Source: Limnoperna fortunei (lineage: Eukaryota; Mollusca; Bivalvia; Mytilida; Modiolidae). Taken from it: a stretch of 64,000 bases of DNA. Numbering within the stretch: position 1 is the stretch's first letter; each line of letters opens with the position of its first letter. Shown here in pieces: positions 1-12,344 of this stretch. The stretch is from NCBI GenBank assembly GCA_944474755.1, contig OX104118.1, positions 72,049,575-72,113,574 on the forward strand, in the 5' to 3' direction. Below the pieces are notes generated by a model, which had not been told where the DNA came from, searched no databases, and saw only the letters and a list, made by a program, of their open reading frames with translations. The translations under genes were made by a program, and so were the position numbers.

Positions 1-149
1 TGAATGCATTCCTTTGAAGTTTCATTGACGTATGAAAGCGTTTCAGTACCTAAGCGCATTTTCAATAAAGCACTAAATTTACAATAAAAATGTGCGCACG
101 GTCAACGCCCTCATACGTCAATGAAATTTCAGAAAAATTCATGTATTCA
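1..149. repeat. Foldback/MITE-like inverted repeat
   Basis: Bases 1-40 and about 106-149 are imperfect inverted copies of each other, both holding the core TTTCATTGACGTATGA. They enclose a spacer of about 65 bases. This is the form of a short non-autonomous DNA element. It may begin before the window. No coding sequence is seen. Confidence 0.6.
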
Positions 150-646
150 GGTTAACCTTTACTAAATAGCCAATCAGTTGCTGAAGTAGTCTGTGCTTAA
201 AAGAACCAAAGTAGTTCTACTTTCACTTTGCATAAAAATCGTAATTCTGAATAAACCCGTTTAAAAATAAGTTATAATGCACAAATGTATTAGAAGTGAA
301 ATGAATCCAAATTTATTAATTGCAAGCAAGTATTAGATTTTGTACGAAACTTCACAGACTGGCAACCTGTTTCTATCCATCTGACAACTGAAATCAAATT
401 AGCTTTATTTGTGGCGTCATTTTGTAAACTTTATGAAACATTCTTATTAGACTTTAAACTTGATGCGCCGGTCAGATATTTTTTAGAGAAAGCATGGTAT
501 TTTGAGAAAATAAGGTTGTCACTAATAGTTAACTTAAGATAATTTCAGTATTCTATAAAATGTTATAAGGGTCAGCTATGTATTTTATTTAGTAAAGGTC
601 AACCTTCAATTTAACATTTTAATGTCTGTTTTTGTTTCGATAAATT
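150..646. other. AT-rich sequence without recognised feature
   Basis: No codon-like open frame, RNA gene or clear repeat was recognised in this stretch. Confidence 0.5.
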
Positions 647-778
647 ACAGTAATGTTATTGACGAAACTACAGTAATGTTATTGACGAAGCTATCATCCA
701 TTCTCCCAAGTCAAGGTTCTGAATCCACGTTCTACCTTGAGCGAACAAGGAATCAGAACACCTGACTTTGGAGGATGG
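647..778. repeat. Short direct duplication followed by hairpin
   Basis: The 20-mer ACAGTAATGTTATTGACGAA occurs at 647 and again at 669 (period 22). Just after it, 698-722 and 753-778 form an imperfect hairpin, with CCATTCTCCCAAGTCAAGG against the complement of GACTTTGGAGGATGG. It is probably a small remnant of a mobile element. Confidence 0.5.
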
Positions 779-1889
779 TTTTAATCTAGAATTAACTTAT
801 TATAACCACATGACCGAACTCGACTGATTTAAATAAAAAAAATGAAATGGATACATAATAAGAAGATTAATAAATTTTAAGAAACACAATTGTTATTTTA
901 TTTATTTTTTTTATTTTAGATTTAATTTTAATAATTATAATTTGATGAATAACAAATAAATTCACGAAGAGAAAAATACCCACTTACTGATTAATCACTT
1001 GACAGCAAACGTAAACAAATTTAAATATACCAACGTGTTCAACGATCTAAACAGTACAACGTGGGCGAAACAGGAAGTTTAACTGTACACTCCTGTTCCA
1101 AGTAATCTTAAAGCGAATTTTTAAAAATCCACAAGACAATCAATAAGTTTTTCTCCATGTTATTATCCAATAAGTTGCTTTTATACTTTTTTTCTATTCC
1201 CGTTGTAGATTTATCGTAGTATAATACGATATTATACCGATATTTGTTTTAATGTGAGATTCTTATCGCCAGTGTCGGTGGAATCTACTTGATAAATCAT
1301 TGTAACATCAAAAGATAAATAATTATTCTGGAAAGTTTTAAATAAAACATCAGCGATAGAAATGGTTCAAAATGTAGGTAAAAAAAATCATTGTTCAGTA
1401 AGATATGATTGATTGATTTAAGCAATTAAGCAATATTTGTATTTGCATTGATAAGGATTGTCAGTTTTTCTGCGGGGTATCATATCATATGCAACTATTG
1501 CAGTCATAATTAGGTTCGATAACTCCGTTTTACAATGAACGACTGTTGTGTATGATCAACAGCAAAATTTAAGAATATATCGAACTGCTTTTATTAATAA
1601 CACTTGTATGTTTTTTATCATATACATTTTATTAGAAAACAACAAATTTATTATTAATGGAGTTTCTAGTTTATTTTTTTTTCTGTGGAATCATTATTTT
1701 TTCTTCAAAACTATTACTATAATTTATAATTAAAAACATCCGAGTTATGGTTACCTAAATAACTTTTGTGACAGGTGTGTTATATAAAACACCTTTTAAG
1801 AATTGAAACTGAAGCCAACAGAACAAATCACTAAATATAACATGACAGCACAAATTAAGACATACTTGTTCAGATACATTCATATAAAG
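779..1889. other. AT-rich intergenic sequence
   Basis: Runs of A and T and short low-complexity tracts only. The short open frames are AT-rich and look random. Nothing was recognised. Confidence 0.5.
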
Positions 1890-2280
1890 TATATAAAAGC
1901 ACGATAAGCATTACAGATGAACAGCAAACAATACATGCATATTAAAACATATATTTGGAATAGATTTATTTAAAAAGGCTCACCACAAATTAAAAAACAT
2001 ACAAAGCACTAAACTAAAAGCAGACGGCATAAAATGCATGCACTTAAAGCATTTATTTTAAATAGATTCATTAACCAGGACTGAGCACCAAAACAAAGCA
2101 CACATGATAGGAAGGCATACAAAGTATATAAAAGCATAATAAGCATTACAAATGAGAAGCATAAAATTACATGCACTTAAAACATATATTTTAAATAGAT
2201 TTATTTGAAAGCTGAGCATAGAAACAGCATAAAATTAAAAAGCATATCAAGCACTGAAATAAAGCTAAAAATAAGCAAGA
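1890..2280. repeat. Diverged direct repeats, AT-rich
   Basis: Two or more diverged copies of a segment containing AGTATATAAAAGCA, TAAGCATTACA and ATGCACTTAAA follow one another. They are then joined by AT-rich filler. This is tandem but old; no function is suggested. Confidence 0.45.
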
Positions 2281-2529
2281 CTAGTAGAATAAACCAAACA
2301 AGGGTAAGTTGCTACACGTAGCCAAATGTCCCCCGCCGCTGCAGTATTGAATTGCCTTAAACGTGTGAGAAAATAAAATGGAAAAAAATTGTGATACATT
2401 TAGTTTCGGGACAAAATAATAAGCATGTAATATTTCAACTGTTTTGACAGGTATTTGGGAAGAGCTAAGCAACTACATGAAAAAACTTCATCAAAGTGTG
2501 CAAACTTTAGTAGAGTGCTTGATAAAATT

Positions 2530-3260
2530 TTCTTTAAATATTGTTCAATATTGCTAAATGTCCTATAACTCCTAAAAAATTGATAAAATCAAAATGGTGG
2601 TAGAGTATGCACATCTACACATCGAAACAATTAATCATATTAAATATCAAAGCAATCCATTGACTCGTGCACCCACAAGATCTACCATTGTATTATATTA
2701 TTGAAATAGCCAGTTCCATAACGCCTACAAAATTTGATGAATCAAAATGGTGGTAAACTATGTACATTTATACATCAAAATTAATCCATTGTATTATATT
2801 AGTTCAGTTCAGAACTTCTACAGACTCCTACTTATTTGATGAATCATAACGGTGGTAAACTATGTACATCTATACATCAAAATTAATCCTACCAAACGTC
2901 AACGCCATCTGTCAAGCGGTTTCTGAGAAGATGCGTCCACAAGATCTACCATTGTATTATATTGCTGAAACAGTTTCCATAACTCTTACAAAATTTGACG
3001 AATCAAACTGATGGTTGAGTATGCACATCTACACATCACAACAATTAATCCTACCAAATATCAAAGCAATCTATCCAGCAGTTTAAGAGAAGATGCGTCC
3101 ATAAGATGTACCATTGTATTATATTGCTGAAACGGTCAAAGTCCAATATTTCCTACAAAATGTGATGAATCAAAATGGCAGTATTGTATGCACATCTACA
3201 CATCATAACAAATAATCCTACCAAATGTCAAAGCAATCCGTCAAGCGGATTCAGAGGAGT
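2530..3260. repeat. Tandem dispersed repeat, unit about 100-165 bp
   Basis: At least four diverged units succeed each other. Each holds motifs such as ACAAGATCTACCATTG, TCCTACAAAATTTGATGAATC and CACATCTACACATCA. Spacings between equivalent points are about 153, 100, 160 and 167 bases. This type of tandem-core repeat is common in bivalve intergenic DNA; the short open frames across it are incidental. Confidence 0.6.
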
Positions 3261-3927
3261 TGTGTCGAATGAACGGGCGCAGACCATTTCTAGGTCACAC
3301 AGACTGTTATTGACATGCAGTTTTGTTCATGATTTTAAAGGTCTTCAAGGCAGCTGTTCTCATGCGTCTTGTTTTTAGAGAGGACTGTTCATCGTTCTAA
3401 AAGGTCATCAAAGGGGCTCACTGAATCATTATAAACAAAATGTAAATCTCTTTCCTGAATTTTTGTACAATTTTGTGTGTGTTTTGTTCGGAGCAGACAT
3501 GCCAGATTAGCGGAAAGTAACTGAAATTTGGACATAATTAAAGAGTGATAAGTAATTTTCCCCGCATGATATTAAATTGCCTTACAGCTAATATCTTCTC
3601 CTACTTTAACACACTGTTTTCTATTACTTAGTTTACATTTTAACATATTTAAGGAAGATTGGGACATTCCATAAGACTTAAGTATAATGCATATAAATCA
3701 TTATTACTGTCCTTAAAACCTGTCCAACACCTTTAGGACATGTAATAAGATTTCAAACTTGAAAAAAGGCAAGTATGGGATTGGTCAAATGAATTTTTGC
3801 CTAAATGTAAATTAAATTAACGTTTGGTTCGTCTTAGACATGAAAAAGCAACCTCCTGATAGTGTTAAGTTTCTTTCTTGATTATATGTATCTGTACACT
3901 CGGTAAAAGCTATTTTAAGTACCATCG
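3261..3927. other. Intergenic sequence without recognised feature
   Basis: No open frame with coding character and no recognised repeat. The sequence is moderately AT-rich. Confidence 0.4.
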
Positions 3928-4331
3928 GTAGAAGTAACGTCGATAATACGTTTTTGGTCATTTCCAGAGGAATATTGCAGACAGTGGTAAGTAAAACTTA
4001 AATTACTAATTGATGTAATACCCATTTAAAGAATATATATAGTGCAATCGGATCTAGAAAGATCAATTTTCACTAGATCTTTATATCTGCCCAAAATAGC
4101 CTGTTTTTTTTTAAATATTCAACGGGACTTTCACTTTTCGGACAATTTTTTTGTAAAAGATGGTAAAATGTCAAATAAACTAAACACTACAAATTAAGCA
4201 TAGTTCAACAAATTTCACGATAATATAAATTTTTTATCACTTGTGACAAACAACACTACAGGGAAAATAACCACGGTCTGCAATATTTCTCCGTAAATGA
4301 CCAAAAAACGTATTATAAATGTTACTTTTAC
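3928..4331. mobile_element. MITE with terminal inverted repeats of about 60 bp
   Basis: The left end (3928-3988) and the right end (about 4268-4331) are inverted copies. Both carry GTAAC, ATAATACGTTTTT, GGTCATTT and ATATTGCAGAC in the same order. The internal 280 bases are AT-rich and hold no frame. This is a non-autonomous DNA transposon; no clear target duplication was identified, so the exact ends are approximate. Confidence 0.65.
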
Positions 4332-5235
4332 TGGCAATCAGCTGTGAACAGGGTGGTATTCAGATAATTACTCCAATCTCCAATGTTATAAATTATTTAA
4401 TTCTAATGACAAAACAGTTAACATATAAGCCTCAATTGTCAAATCCTTCAAATATTGTATGTACAAAATATGTATCCAGCAATACATTAGACATGCTTTT
4501 TCAATTGTGTATATATAATCATGAGGTTACCTCTTTAAGTCTTCCATAACGTATGGTTTTATTCTTATTTTGTGATATTTGTTAATTATAAACTGTTCGT
4601 GTCGTGTATATATCTGACAATTGCTCACTGGACGTTAAGTAACAGTCATTTCATTGTAACTTTATGATTCTGATAAATGCAACGCCTAAATTCTTCAATG
4701 AGTGAAAAAGGAAGCTATATATTGAGCTTTGATATGCATTTGTCAGTTCGTCATCAAAGTATATTTCTTTTTTTTTACAACATGTATTAAGCTGCTGAAA
4801 GTCGACACAGTTAACTGTGCACACGGCGGGATAACTCTAGAAACAACCAAAAACATTTTAATTGTGAAATACTAAGAAGTTCAGATTTGAACATTTATAA
4901 AACAAAAACTATATTAAGATTATTATAATTTTACTTTCAGTCTCTAATCTACATTTTAACAGATTTTGCAACTGGACCGTGTTCCTTTTATTCATTGATA
5001 ATAAAAATTCATTACATTTAAATTTAGTCAGTTTAGTATATTTCTTCAGTATAAATTTATCTTAAGTAAGATTCAGTTTATTTATAAGTTCCTGGTGTGA
5101 CGAATTTTAAATTCCTCATTACTGAACACAAAATTCGCTAATCAGGATCAATGTTAAATGTTTATCTCATAAAACCACACAGTCACATACTTTAGTATTG
5201 CTTAATATCTAACTTATCTCAGAAAGACGAGAAAT
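4332..5235. other. AT-rich intergenic sequence
   Basis: No gene or structured repeat recognised. The 76-codon frame at 4319-4549 overlaps the MITE end and has no recognisable domain. Confidence 0.4.
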
Positions 5236-5241
5236 TTACAC

Positions 5242-5271
5242 GGGGGGGGGGGGGTGGGGGTGGGGGGAGGG
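5242..5271 (+). repeat. G-rich tract, possible G-quadruplex
   Basis: A 30-base run consists almost only of G, as runs of about 13, 5, 6 and 3 broken by single T or A. Four G-runs this close could fold as a quadruplex. The length may be affected by assembly at homopolymers. Confidence 0.6.
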
Positions 5272-5440
5272 TGAAACTTGGTATATATAGTGTAATATGG
5301 ATGTTCTCCAACATGTATGAATAGGTAGTTTTTTTCATTGAAAAATATAAAATTGGGTAGTTGTAAATTATCTAAATATAACTATGCCTCAATTCTCATC
5401 TTAAGCATGTTAAGCCTATGTAAACCACAGTGATTTTACA

Positions 5441-6858
5441 GTGACATCCCGGTAGTCCGACAACCAATAGTGCGACAGCCCAATAGTCCGACAGCCCATT
5501 GGTCCGACAACTAAATAGTCTTACAACCCTATAGTCCGACAGCCCAATAGTCCGACAATGCGTGTATATGCAATACTATAAACCTTCAGACACAATCCAA
5601 AGAACAATAAACGTTCTATAAATGCAAACCTAACCAAGTTGGTGTTTTGTAGGAATTTCTTAATATTAGGAACACTAGCTATGATTTGGTTATATTACAT
5701 GTATATGTTACAGGGAATGTGTGTAATTAGGCCTGAATTTTTTCTTCATCGTGGAGAGTTGGTGGGACAGGAATAAATGTGCAAAAATGTTAGTTTATAG
5801 GTTGGTGCATATATGTATAAAGTTTCGTGAAGATTTAATTAACTCTTTCCTTTGTGCGTGCCCCTAGTGGTGCGCAGCAGAGTCCAGCTTATTGTAAGAG
5901 GTCGACTATGTGGCTTTAACATCTGATGGCGGTGCCCAGACCACGGGTCAATAAAGGAGTGTACCCTAGTTGACCTAATAGGTTGATCTTCGTTCTCTTT
6001 AAAATTACTGTTCCTTTGTTTTCTATTCCATCCTCATATTTATCATCATTCCATGTTCATTGGCGAATTTTTGGATTGTCAGTGTCGGGCGGGCGATCGC
6101 GGAAAATATTTTCGAAGCAGTATACTCAGCAACAACTATCAAGGCTTCTTGATATTTGGAATGCAGCATCAGCGTGGAGTCCTATACCGTGGGATTTAAT
6201 TTCAGGCCTACTTCCTGTTTAACGAAATCCGACTGTTCTTGACTTGGACAGATTTGTATGCCCACGCGACGGCATAGTTTGACTCATGTCCGTCCGTTCG
6301 TCCGTCCGCCCTTCCGTACAAATTTCCATCAAGCTTTTCCCAGCGCGTAATAATCGAACATGAGAATGACTTAAAACTTGGGATGGTTCAGTATGACGAA
6401 CTGTACGTCCTAAGCGACTTTCAGACCTGACGGACTTCTACTTCCTGTTTGGGGCCAACGGGGGCACCCGTGTCCAATAAACACATTCCTTCTTTTTTTA
6501 TTTTTTAACGTTTTTCAGGGCGTACAAGACCAATTTACACACCCGCTAAACCTGAACGTAAATTAAATATGAAACGAACGTACGGACGGATAAACAGACC
6601 CAAACGCTATATATACATGTATTCCAGTACGTAGGTGGAGCATAGAAATTATATATATATATATTTTTAATTATCGATTTCGGTCCGACCTAATATGTAA
6701 TAATTTGTTAGACTCTTGTGGGTTGTTGGACTGTTGGGCTGTCGGACTGTTGGGTTGTCGGACTATTGGGCTGTCGGACTAATGGGTTGTCGGACTATCG
6801 GGTTGTCGGACCATTGGGCTGTCGGACTATTGGGCTGTCGGACTACAGACGTGTAACC
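5441..6858. mobile_element. Foldback-type element with tandem-subrepeat inverted ends and 9-bp target duplication
   Basis: The left end (about 5452-5560) is a row of 16-base units of the type AATAGTCCGACAGCCC. The right end (about 6715-6846) is a longer row of the same unit in inverse orientation. The outermost bases also match as inverted repeats, sharing ACA and GTAGTCCG. The 9-mer GATTTTACA lies directly outside both ends (5432-5440 and 6859-6867), as expected of a target-site duplication. Long inverted ends made of short tandem units are the hallmark of foldback (FB/TU) elements, and 9-bp duplications are typical of the Mutator superfamily, so a non-autonomous Mutator-like foldback is inferred. 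The interior holds no transposase. It includes part of a dispersed repeat (about 6240-6490) that is found again inverted at 25205-25655. Confidence 0.75.
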
Positions 6859-6867
6859 GATTTTACA

Positions 6868-7914
6868 AACAGTGTTCCATTAACATAAATTTATCATTTT
6901 GGTAGTAAATGTACTATTTTGTCAATGGGGATGTGCAGTAATAAAATATATGAATAGGTCTGATTTAATCATTCAATATATGATTAGGTCCTGTTTTATA
7001 GGCTGGGTTTTCAAATGTCCGTCCGCAGACCTGTACCTAAAAGTATCCTTAGTTTACCCCCCCCCCCCCACTCCCGTGGAAATTTACAAGAAGATTCCTT
7101 ATCAACATTCTAATTACAGTCCCTCAGCCCGCTTAGTGAAAATATTTGGCCATTAAAGATAACTATTTGTCTTCTAATAAATTATTTTCTCACAATTTAA
7201 ATTAAATTGTAAGTGAGACAGTTCTTATTGTTTTGGCATCTTGATTGTGTTAAATTTGTTTAAAAATTTATTTAGAAACCAAACACAGTAACATTCAAAA
7301 ATTACAAACAGGTGATATTCATGTCTTACTGAAATATATATTTTTAGAACTTTACTTTTTAAAGTAAACCTAATGCTTGATGACAGTGATGATTGTTTTT
7401 CCCCTCATAATTTTAGTTTGAAGTTTCTGTCTTTAATTTTGTGTTCCATGATGCGCTTTAGAAATGTGTATTTGACATGTAATTGTTATGTGCACATGTG
7501 ATACAATGTTCCAATTTAATAAATTTGTGGTTATTTTAATTTAAAAATTCTCCAAATGACTATAAGTGTTGTTAATATATTAAATTAAAACAGCACACTT
7601 GTATTTCTTACCTCGTTGAACTGGGGCAGCACCGCTAGTCAGTTCAACATTAACTCAAACCCCACAATCATTACATGAAAATCCACAAAATATCTGTGTT
7701 GCGTCATGTGTAAAAATAGTTTTCTCGTCATAAAATTAAATTTAGTCGATCGACAATGTTAGACGAAATTTAAGACACATATTATGTAGTTATGTATAGA
7801 TTCATTTGATTAAATATCAACGATACACAAAGGAACACTTACAAGGATAGAGCATACAAATAAAGTATAAAACACGTGCCATTTTGTACTATAACAAGGT
7901 ATAAATACAGGTGC
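6868..7914. other. Intergenic sequence without recognised feature
   Basis: AT-rich DNA with a C-run near 7057-7069. No gene is supported; the 85-codon frame at 6899-7156 crosses the C-run and shows no domain. Confidence 0.4.
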
Positions 7915-8096
7915 CATGTTTTTCGAAACTATACTAAAATAGGTCTTACGGAATACGTCATGTCTTAAGTGACTTGGGACAGTCTTAAGATGTGTCTTAC
8001 ACCTATTTAGCATACTGTCTAATGTTATATCAAAAATTAAAACTTAGAGATGCAAATATAAAAAAGAATTTTTTTAAATAAGAAACATCATAAGAC

Positions 8097-9345
8097 CATC
8101 TTAGGACACTTATTTCAATAGCCTAAAGTAAGGATATAAATTAGGACCTAACCTTTAACATCTTAGGACACTTATTTCAATATCCTAAAGTAAGGATATA
8201 AATTAGGACCTAACCTTTAACATCTTAGGACACTTATTTCAATATCCTAAAGTAAGGATATAAATTAGGACCTAACCTTTAACATCTTAGGACACTTATT
8301 TCAATATCCTAAAGTAAGGATATAAATTAGGACCTAACCTTTAACATCTTAGGACACTTATTTCAATATCCTAAAGTAAGGATATAAATTAGGACCTAAC
8401 CTTTAACATCTTAGGACACTTATTTCAATATCCTAAAGTAAGGATATAAATTAGGACCTAACCTTTAACATCTTAGGACACTTATTTCAATATCCTAAAG
8501 TAAGGATATAAATTAGGACCTAACCTTTAACATCTTAGGACACTTATTTCAATATCCTAAAGTAAGGATATAAATTAGGACCTAACCTTTAACATCTTAG
8601 GACACTTATTTCAATATCCTAAAGTAAGGATATAAATTAGGACCTAACCTTTAACATCTTAGGACACTTATTTCAATATCCTAAAGTAAGGATATAAATT
8701 AGGACCTAACCTTTAACATCTTAGGACACTTATTTCAATATCCTAAAGTAAGGATATAAATTAGGACCTAACCTTTAACATCTTAGGACACTTATTTCAA
8801 TATCCTAAAGTAAGGATATAAATTAGGACCTAACCTTTAACATCTTAGGACACTTATTTCAATATCCTAAAGTAAGGATATAAATTAGGACCTAACCTTT
8901 AACATCTTAGGACACTTATTTCAATATCCTAAAGTAAGGATATAAATTAGGACCTAACCTTTAACATCTTAGGACACTTATTTCAATATCCTAAAGTAAG
9001 GATATAAATTAGGACCTAACCTTTAACATCTTAGGACACTTATTTCAATATCCTAAAGTAAGGATATAAATTAGGACCTAACCTTTAACATCTTAGGACA
9101 CTTATTTCAATATCCTAAAGTAAGGATATAAATTAGGACCTAACCTTTAACATCTTAGGACACTTATTTCAATATCCTAAAGTAAGGATATAAATTAGGA
9201 CCTAACCTTTAACATCTTAGGACACTTATTTCAATATCCTAAAGTAAGGATATAAATTAGGACCTAACCTTTAACATCTTAGGACACTTATTTCAATATC
9301 CTAAAGTAAGGATATAAATTAGGACCTAACCTTTAACATCTTAGG
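8097..9345. repeat. 62-bp satellite, about 20 near-identical copies
   Basis: The unit starts CATCTTAGGACACTTATTTC and repeats every 62 bases for about 20 units. After the first unit, which has AATAGCC instead of AATATCC, the units appear identical. The unit corresponds to the internal part of the MITE seen once at about 10275-10345. Such uniformity implies very recent amplification or ongoing homogenisation; the true copy number may be collapsed or expanded by assembly. Confidence 0.95.
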
Positions 9346-9735
9346 TGACACGACTACCGACAAGAATTTGTCCTTAGATGGTCTTTGCCAATTTACTTGG
9401 GAGACGGACAAAGTTAAGGGCCCAAGTAACAAATTTACCCTTAGGAGCAGATTTACCTGCATATCCGAAAATTTAATGTATGCCATTCAGTGCAAAAGAT
9501 GTTCGATGCTGTATATCGGTGAGATCTACCGTAGACTGGGTGACTGTTTTGCGGAGCACATTAGGAGGGTCGGCACTTTAGACAGCTAGACCATCATATT
9601 TCGGATATGCATGTCACCGCTCTTATGGAAACTAGCATGGGCGAAAAACAACTACAATCTTTGGAACAGAGGATTATTAAGTTCCTGGGATCTAGCCATC
9701 CGTTTGGGATCAATGTAGAAAACACTTTTTTATAA
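9346..9735 (+). pseudogene. Penelope-like element fragment: GIY-YIG endonuclease C-terminus
   Basis: The frame ending at 9589 shows FTCISENLMYAIQCKRC, then LYIGE, RRLGD and EH. This is the pattern of the GIY-YIG nuclease of Penelope-like retroelements, which nicks target DNA. After a stop at 9587-9589, coding character resumes downstream (about 9590-9735) with IIKFLGSSHPFGINVE, like the C-terminal tail of the same family. The reading frame is broken and the reverse transcriptase that should precede it is absent, because satellite DNA abuts its left edge. It is a dead fragment. Assignment to the Penelope-like class is from recalled family motifs, not a search. Confidence 0.6.
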
Positions 9736-9937
9736 ATGTCCATTTTTGTTTTTTGGAATTACTAATGACTGTAATTGACAAAGTTCAAGACCATCTCTGT
9801 TAGGTTAAGTACAACAAAAAAGAAATTTTTCTGGTTATGTCTATGTGTGCGACAGATCACAGCTATCCGCCATTTGTCATTTAGTCTACTCTCTTTCCTC
9901 GTCCTATACGGTTGTGTTTTCTTTGTCTCCCTCTTTC

Positions 9938-9975
9938 TCGCCCTGAAGAAAGTCTCTGGACCGAAAGCTCGGACC
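9938..9975 (+). ncRNA. Possible degenerate hammerhead-like core downstream of Penelope-like fragment
   Basis: CTGAAGA (9943-9949), which fits the hammerhead core CUGANGA, is followed by a short GTC/GAC stem-loop and then GAAA (9963-9966). Penelope-like elements are known to carry hammerhead ribozymes. Stem II is short and imperfect and no convincing stem III or cleavage site was found, so this may be only the conserved 3' motif of the element. Confidence 0.25.
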
Positions 9976-10679
9976 CATCTTTATTGTTGTTTTTTTATTT
10001 TTTATGTTATTTTTATTTGTCGTTTCGATTTTACCTTTTAACCTTGTGGCGTACATGACCTTTATTACTTCTATCTGTATATAAATAAGGTTAACATTTA
10101 ACTTGTTACACAATTTATTATTATGAGTCAAAATTGTACAAAAACGGAACTTTAAATTCTGTTGGAAAAGGTTAAAAAGCATAAGTGGGTGCTGTTTAGC
10201 AAACTTTCTTATGTTATATTAAAAATTAAAACTTAAAAATTTAAAAATTTAAACAACTGAAAATTATGACCATCCTAAGACCATCTTAGGACACCTATTT
10301 TGGTGTCCTAAAGTTAGGATAAAAATTAGGACTTATCCTAACTTGCAACATCTTTTTGTCCTAAGATGGTATTAGGACATGTCTTAGTCATAAGACATCT
10401 TCGAAAACATGACCCATGAATTCTATATATAAGAAAATATGCAAGTATATATGAAAGGTTACAAGAAGTTGCTATTCAATCAAGATAGATCTGAGAACTT
10501 GAGAGTTTATTTCTAATCAGTAATGGGGTCCAATATGGTATGCATCTTATAATGAATGCATAAACAAATAAAAGAATTTATTACTTTGACAGGCTGCCAC
10601 TTCTATTGATAATTGTAATTTTTAATCTATATATTCATTCTCCGAAAATTGATCAGACAATTTCGTGTAACTTACTCCA

Positions 10680-11800
10680 TAAAACAGCGTTTCATAGCAG
10701 GATCGTCTAAGTGTACTACCAAAACACTATCGCAACTCCTTACCACTATTGTAACAACAGTAAAAACGGGTCTTCAAAAATACAGTGACACTTTCTACTC
10801 CAGGAGTGGCATGAATGAAATGTGAATATTAACAAACTCAAAAGACCTGATAGACATCTTGAAGTCTGGATCTCTTTCCCATTGTAACAGCATCAAAACA
10901 TTTGATTTTTCTACACTTTATACGGCCATTCCTCATACGCAGCTTAAAACCAGGCTTAAAGATCTTATAAAACGCTGCTTTTTCAGCTTTTTCAAGAAAA
11001 ACATAAAGAGACTATATAAATACCTGGTACTTAGTCATGACAGAGCTTACTTCGTAATCAATGACTCTAAATCTTGTACTTAATATACTGAAGACCAAAT
11101 CTGTCACATGTTAGATTGACAACATATTCGTCATGTTTGGAGGACATGTTTTTCAACAGACTGTTGGTATTTCAATGGGTACTAATTGTGTTCCTCTCTT
11201 CGCCGACCTGTTTTTGTACTATTATGAGGCTGAATTCTTAGAAGGCGTACTGAAGAAGAAAGAAAAGACACTGGCCCAGACCTTAAATTTAACATTCGCT
11301 ATATTGATGATGTTTTGTCCCTCAACAATGCTATAAATTTGGTGACAATTTACATTCAATTTACCCTAGCGAGCTTGAAATTAAAGACACCACCAATACA
11401 CTAAGGTCAGCCTCTTACTTAGACCTTCTTCTAGAAATAGACTAAGGAAATCTACAAACTAGACTCTACGACAAACGTGATGACTTCAACTTTCCAATTA
11501 TCAACTTCCCGTTCATCGTATGCAACATTCCAGCAGCTCCAGCGTATGGTGTGTACATTTCACAACTTATACGTTATTCTAGATCCTGCGATTCCGATTT
11601 TCTTAACTGATCACTGCTGTTGACTGCTAAACTACTCAAACAAGGGTTTTTTGTACCTAGGTTGATGTTATCTCTCCAGAAGTTCTATGGTCGTCACCAT
11701 GTCTTAATTGGTCGTTATGGGAAATCAGTGTCTCCAATACGATTTGACATTTTCGCTGAGTCATAGGTAGTGCTTCCTATTCCCTGATTTGACTTTTCCC
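10680..11800 (+). pseudogene. Decayed Penelope-like reverse transcriptase
   Basis: Pieces of one reverse transcriptase follow in order but in changing frames. They include an RFIAGSSKCTTK-like start near 10690, KTFDFSTLYTAIPHTQLK near 10885-10940, VFQQTVGISMGTN near 11150-11190, the RYIDDVLS active-site region shifted into another frame near 11300-11320, and AYGVYISQLIRYSR near 11540-11580. Several stops and at least one frameshift interrupt it. The order of motifs is that of the reverse transcriptase in Penelope-like elements. It lies after, not before, the nuclease fragment at 9346, so the two probably come from different insertions. Confidence 0.7.
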
Positions 11801-12344
11801 TGGACATAACAATGAGTAACTCGATGGGTGGCTAATTAGAGCCAGGCACTGCTTACTCGTTCGGAGCCCATGAGTGCACCTATGATTTTTATTGGGTTTG
11901 GGTTACTCTTTTTGTGTTTTATATTTTTGGTTTTTGTGTCGTGTTTGTCTATATCCGGATTTTTAACTGTCACTTGGCTTTTGGCTAATGTTGTTCGGTC
12001 GGTTTTCTTTGTATTTTCTTAATGTATTTTTCGTTATAATAAAAAGTTCATTTGTTTATCTGTTATTTGTGCTATCCAGAAATTATATTCATGTGACCCT
12101 AATAAAGTGCTGATGGCAGTCCTTTTAATTAAGTAAAATTACCTTTCATATATGCCGGACACATGTACTGAAAAATAGTGTTTACATGGTTTAATCTCAA
12201 TTGTTAAAATCAACCAATCAATCGCATATATAATTCATTTTTTATATATGGAAAATTCTAAGTTTGCATTGAAAACCATTACTTATAGTAGGCATTGTCA
12301 AATGACATTGCAAGAAAGCAGAGACTAACATTTAAGGTGATGTC
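11801..12344. other. Probable 3' remainder of retroelement, then unrecognised sequence
   Basis: About 11801-12020 continues the retroelement with a weak hydrophobic-looking frame and T-rich tail. After that nothing is recognised. Confidence 0.3.

Larger units (their letters stand above)
7915..10411. mobile_element. Composite element with inverted ends around satellite and retroelement debris
   Basis: The left end (CATGTTTTTCGAA at 7915) and the right end (TTCGAAAACATG, ending 10411) are inverted. Both go on into sequence rich in GTCTTA and AAGAC motifs. Near each end is a direct copy of a segment with ATGTTATAT then AAAAATTAAAACTTA (about 8022-8045 and 10210-10233), followed by AAGACCATCTTAGGACAC. 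Two related MITE copies therefore appear to bracket a satellite and a Penelope-like fragment, or one element was invaded and internally amplified. Boundaries and history are inference. Confidence 0.5.

Noticed and set aside
2281..3378. Short open frames of 60-80 codons
   Set aside because: They fall in tandem or dispersed repeats and show no conserved domain.
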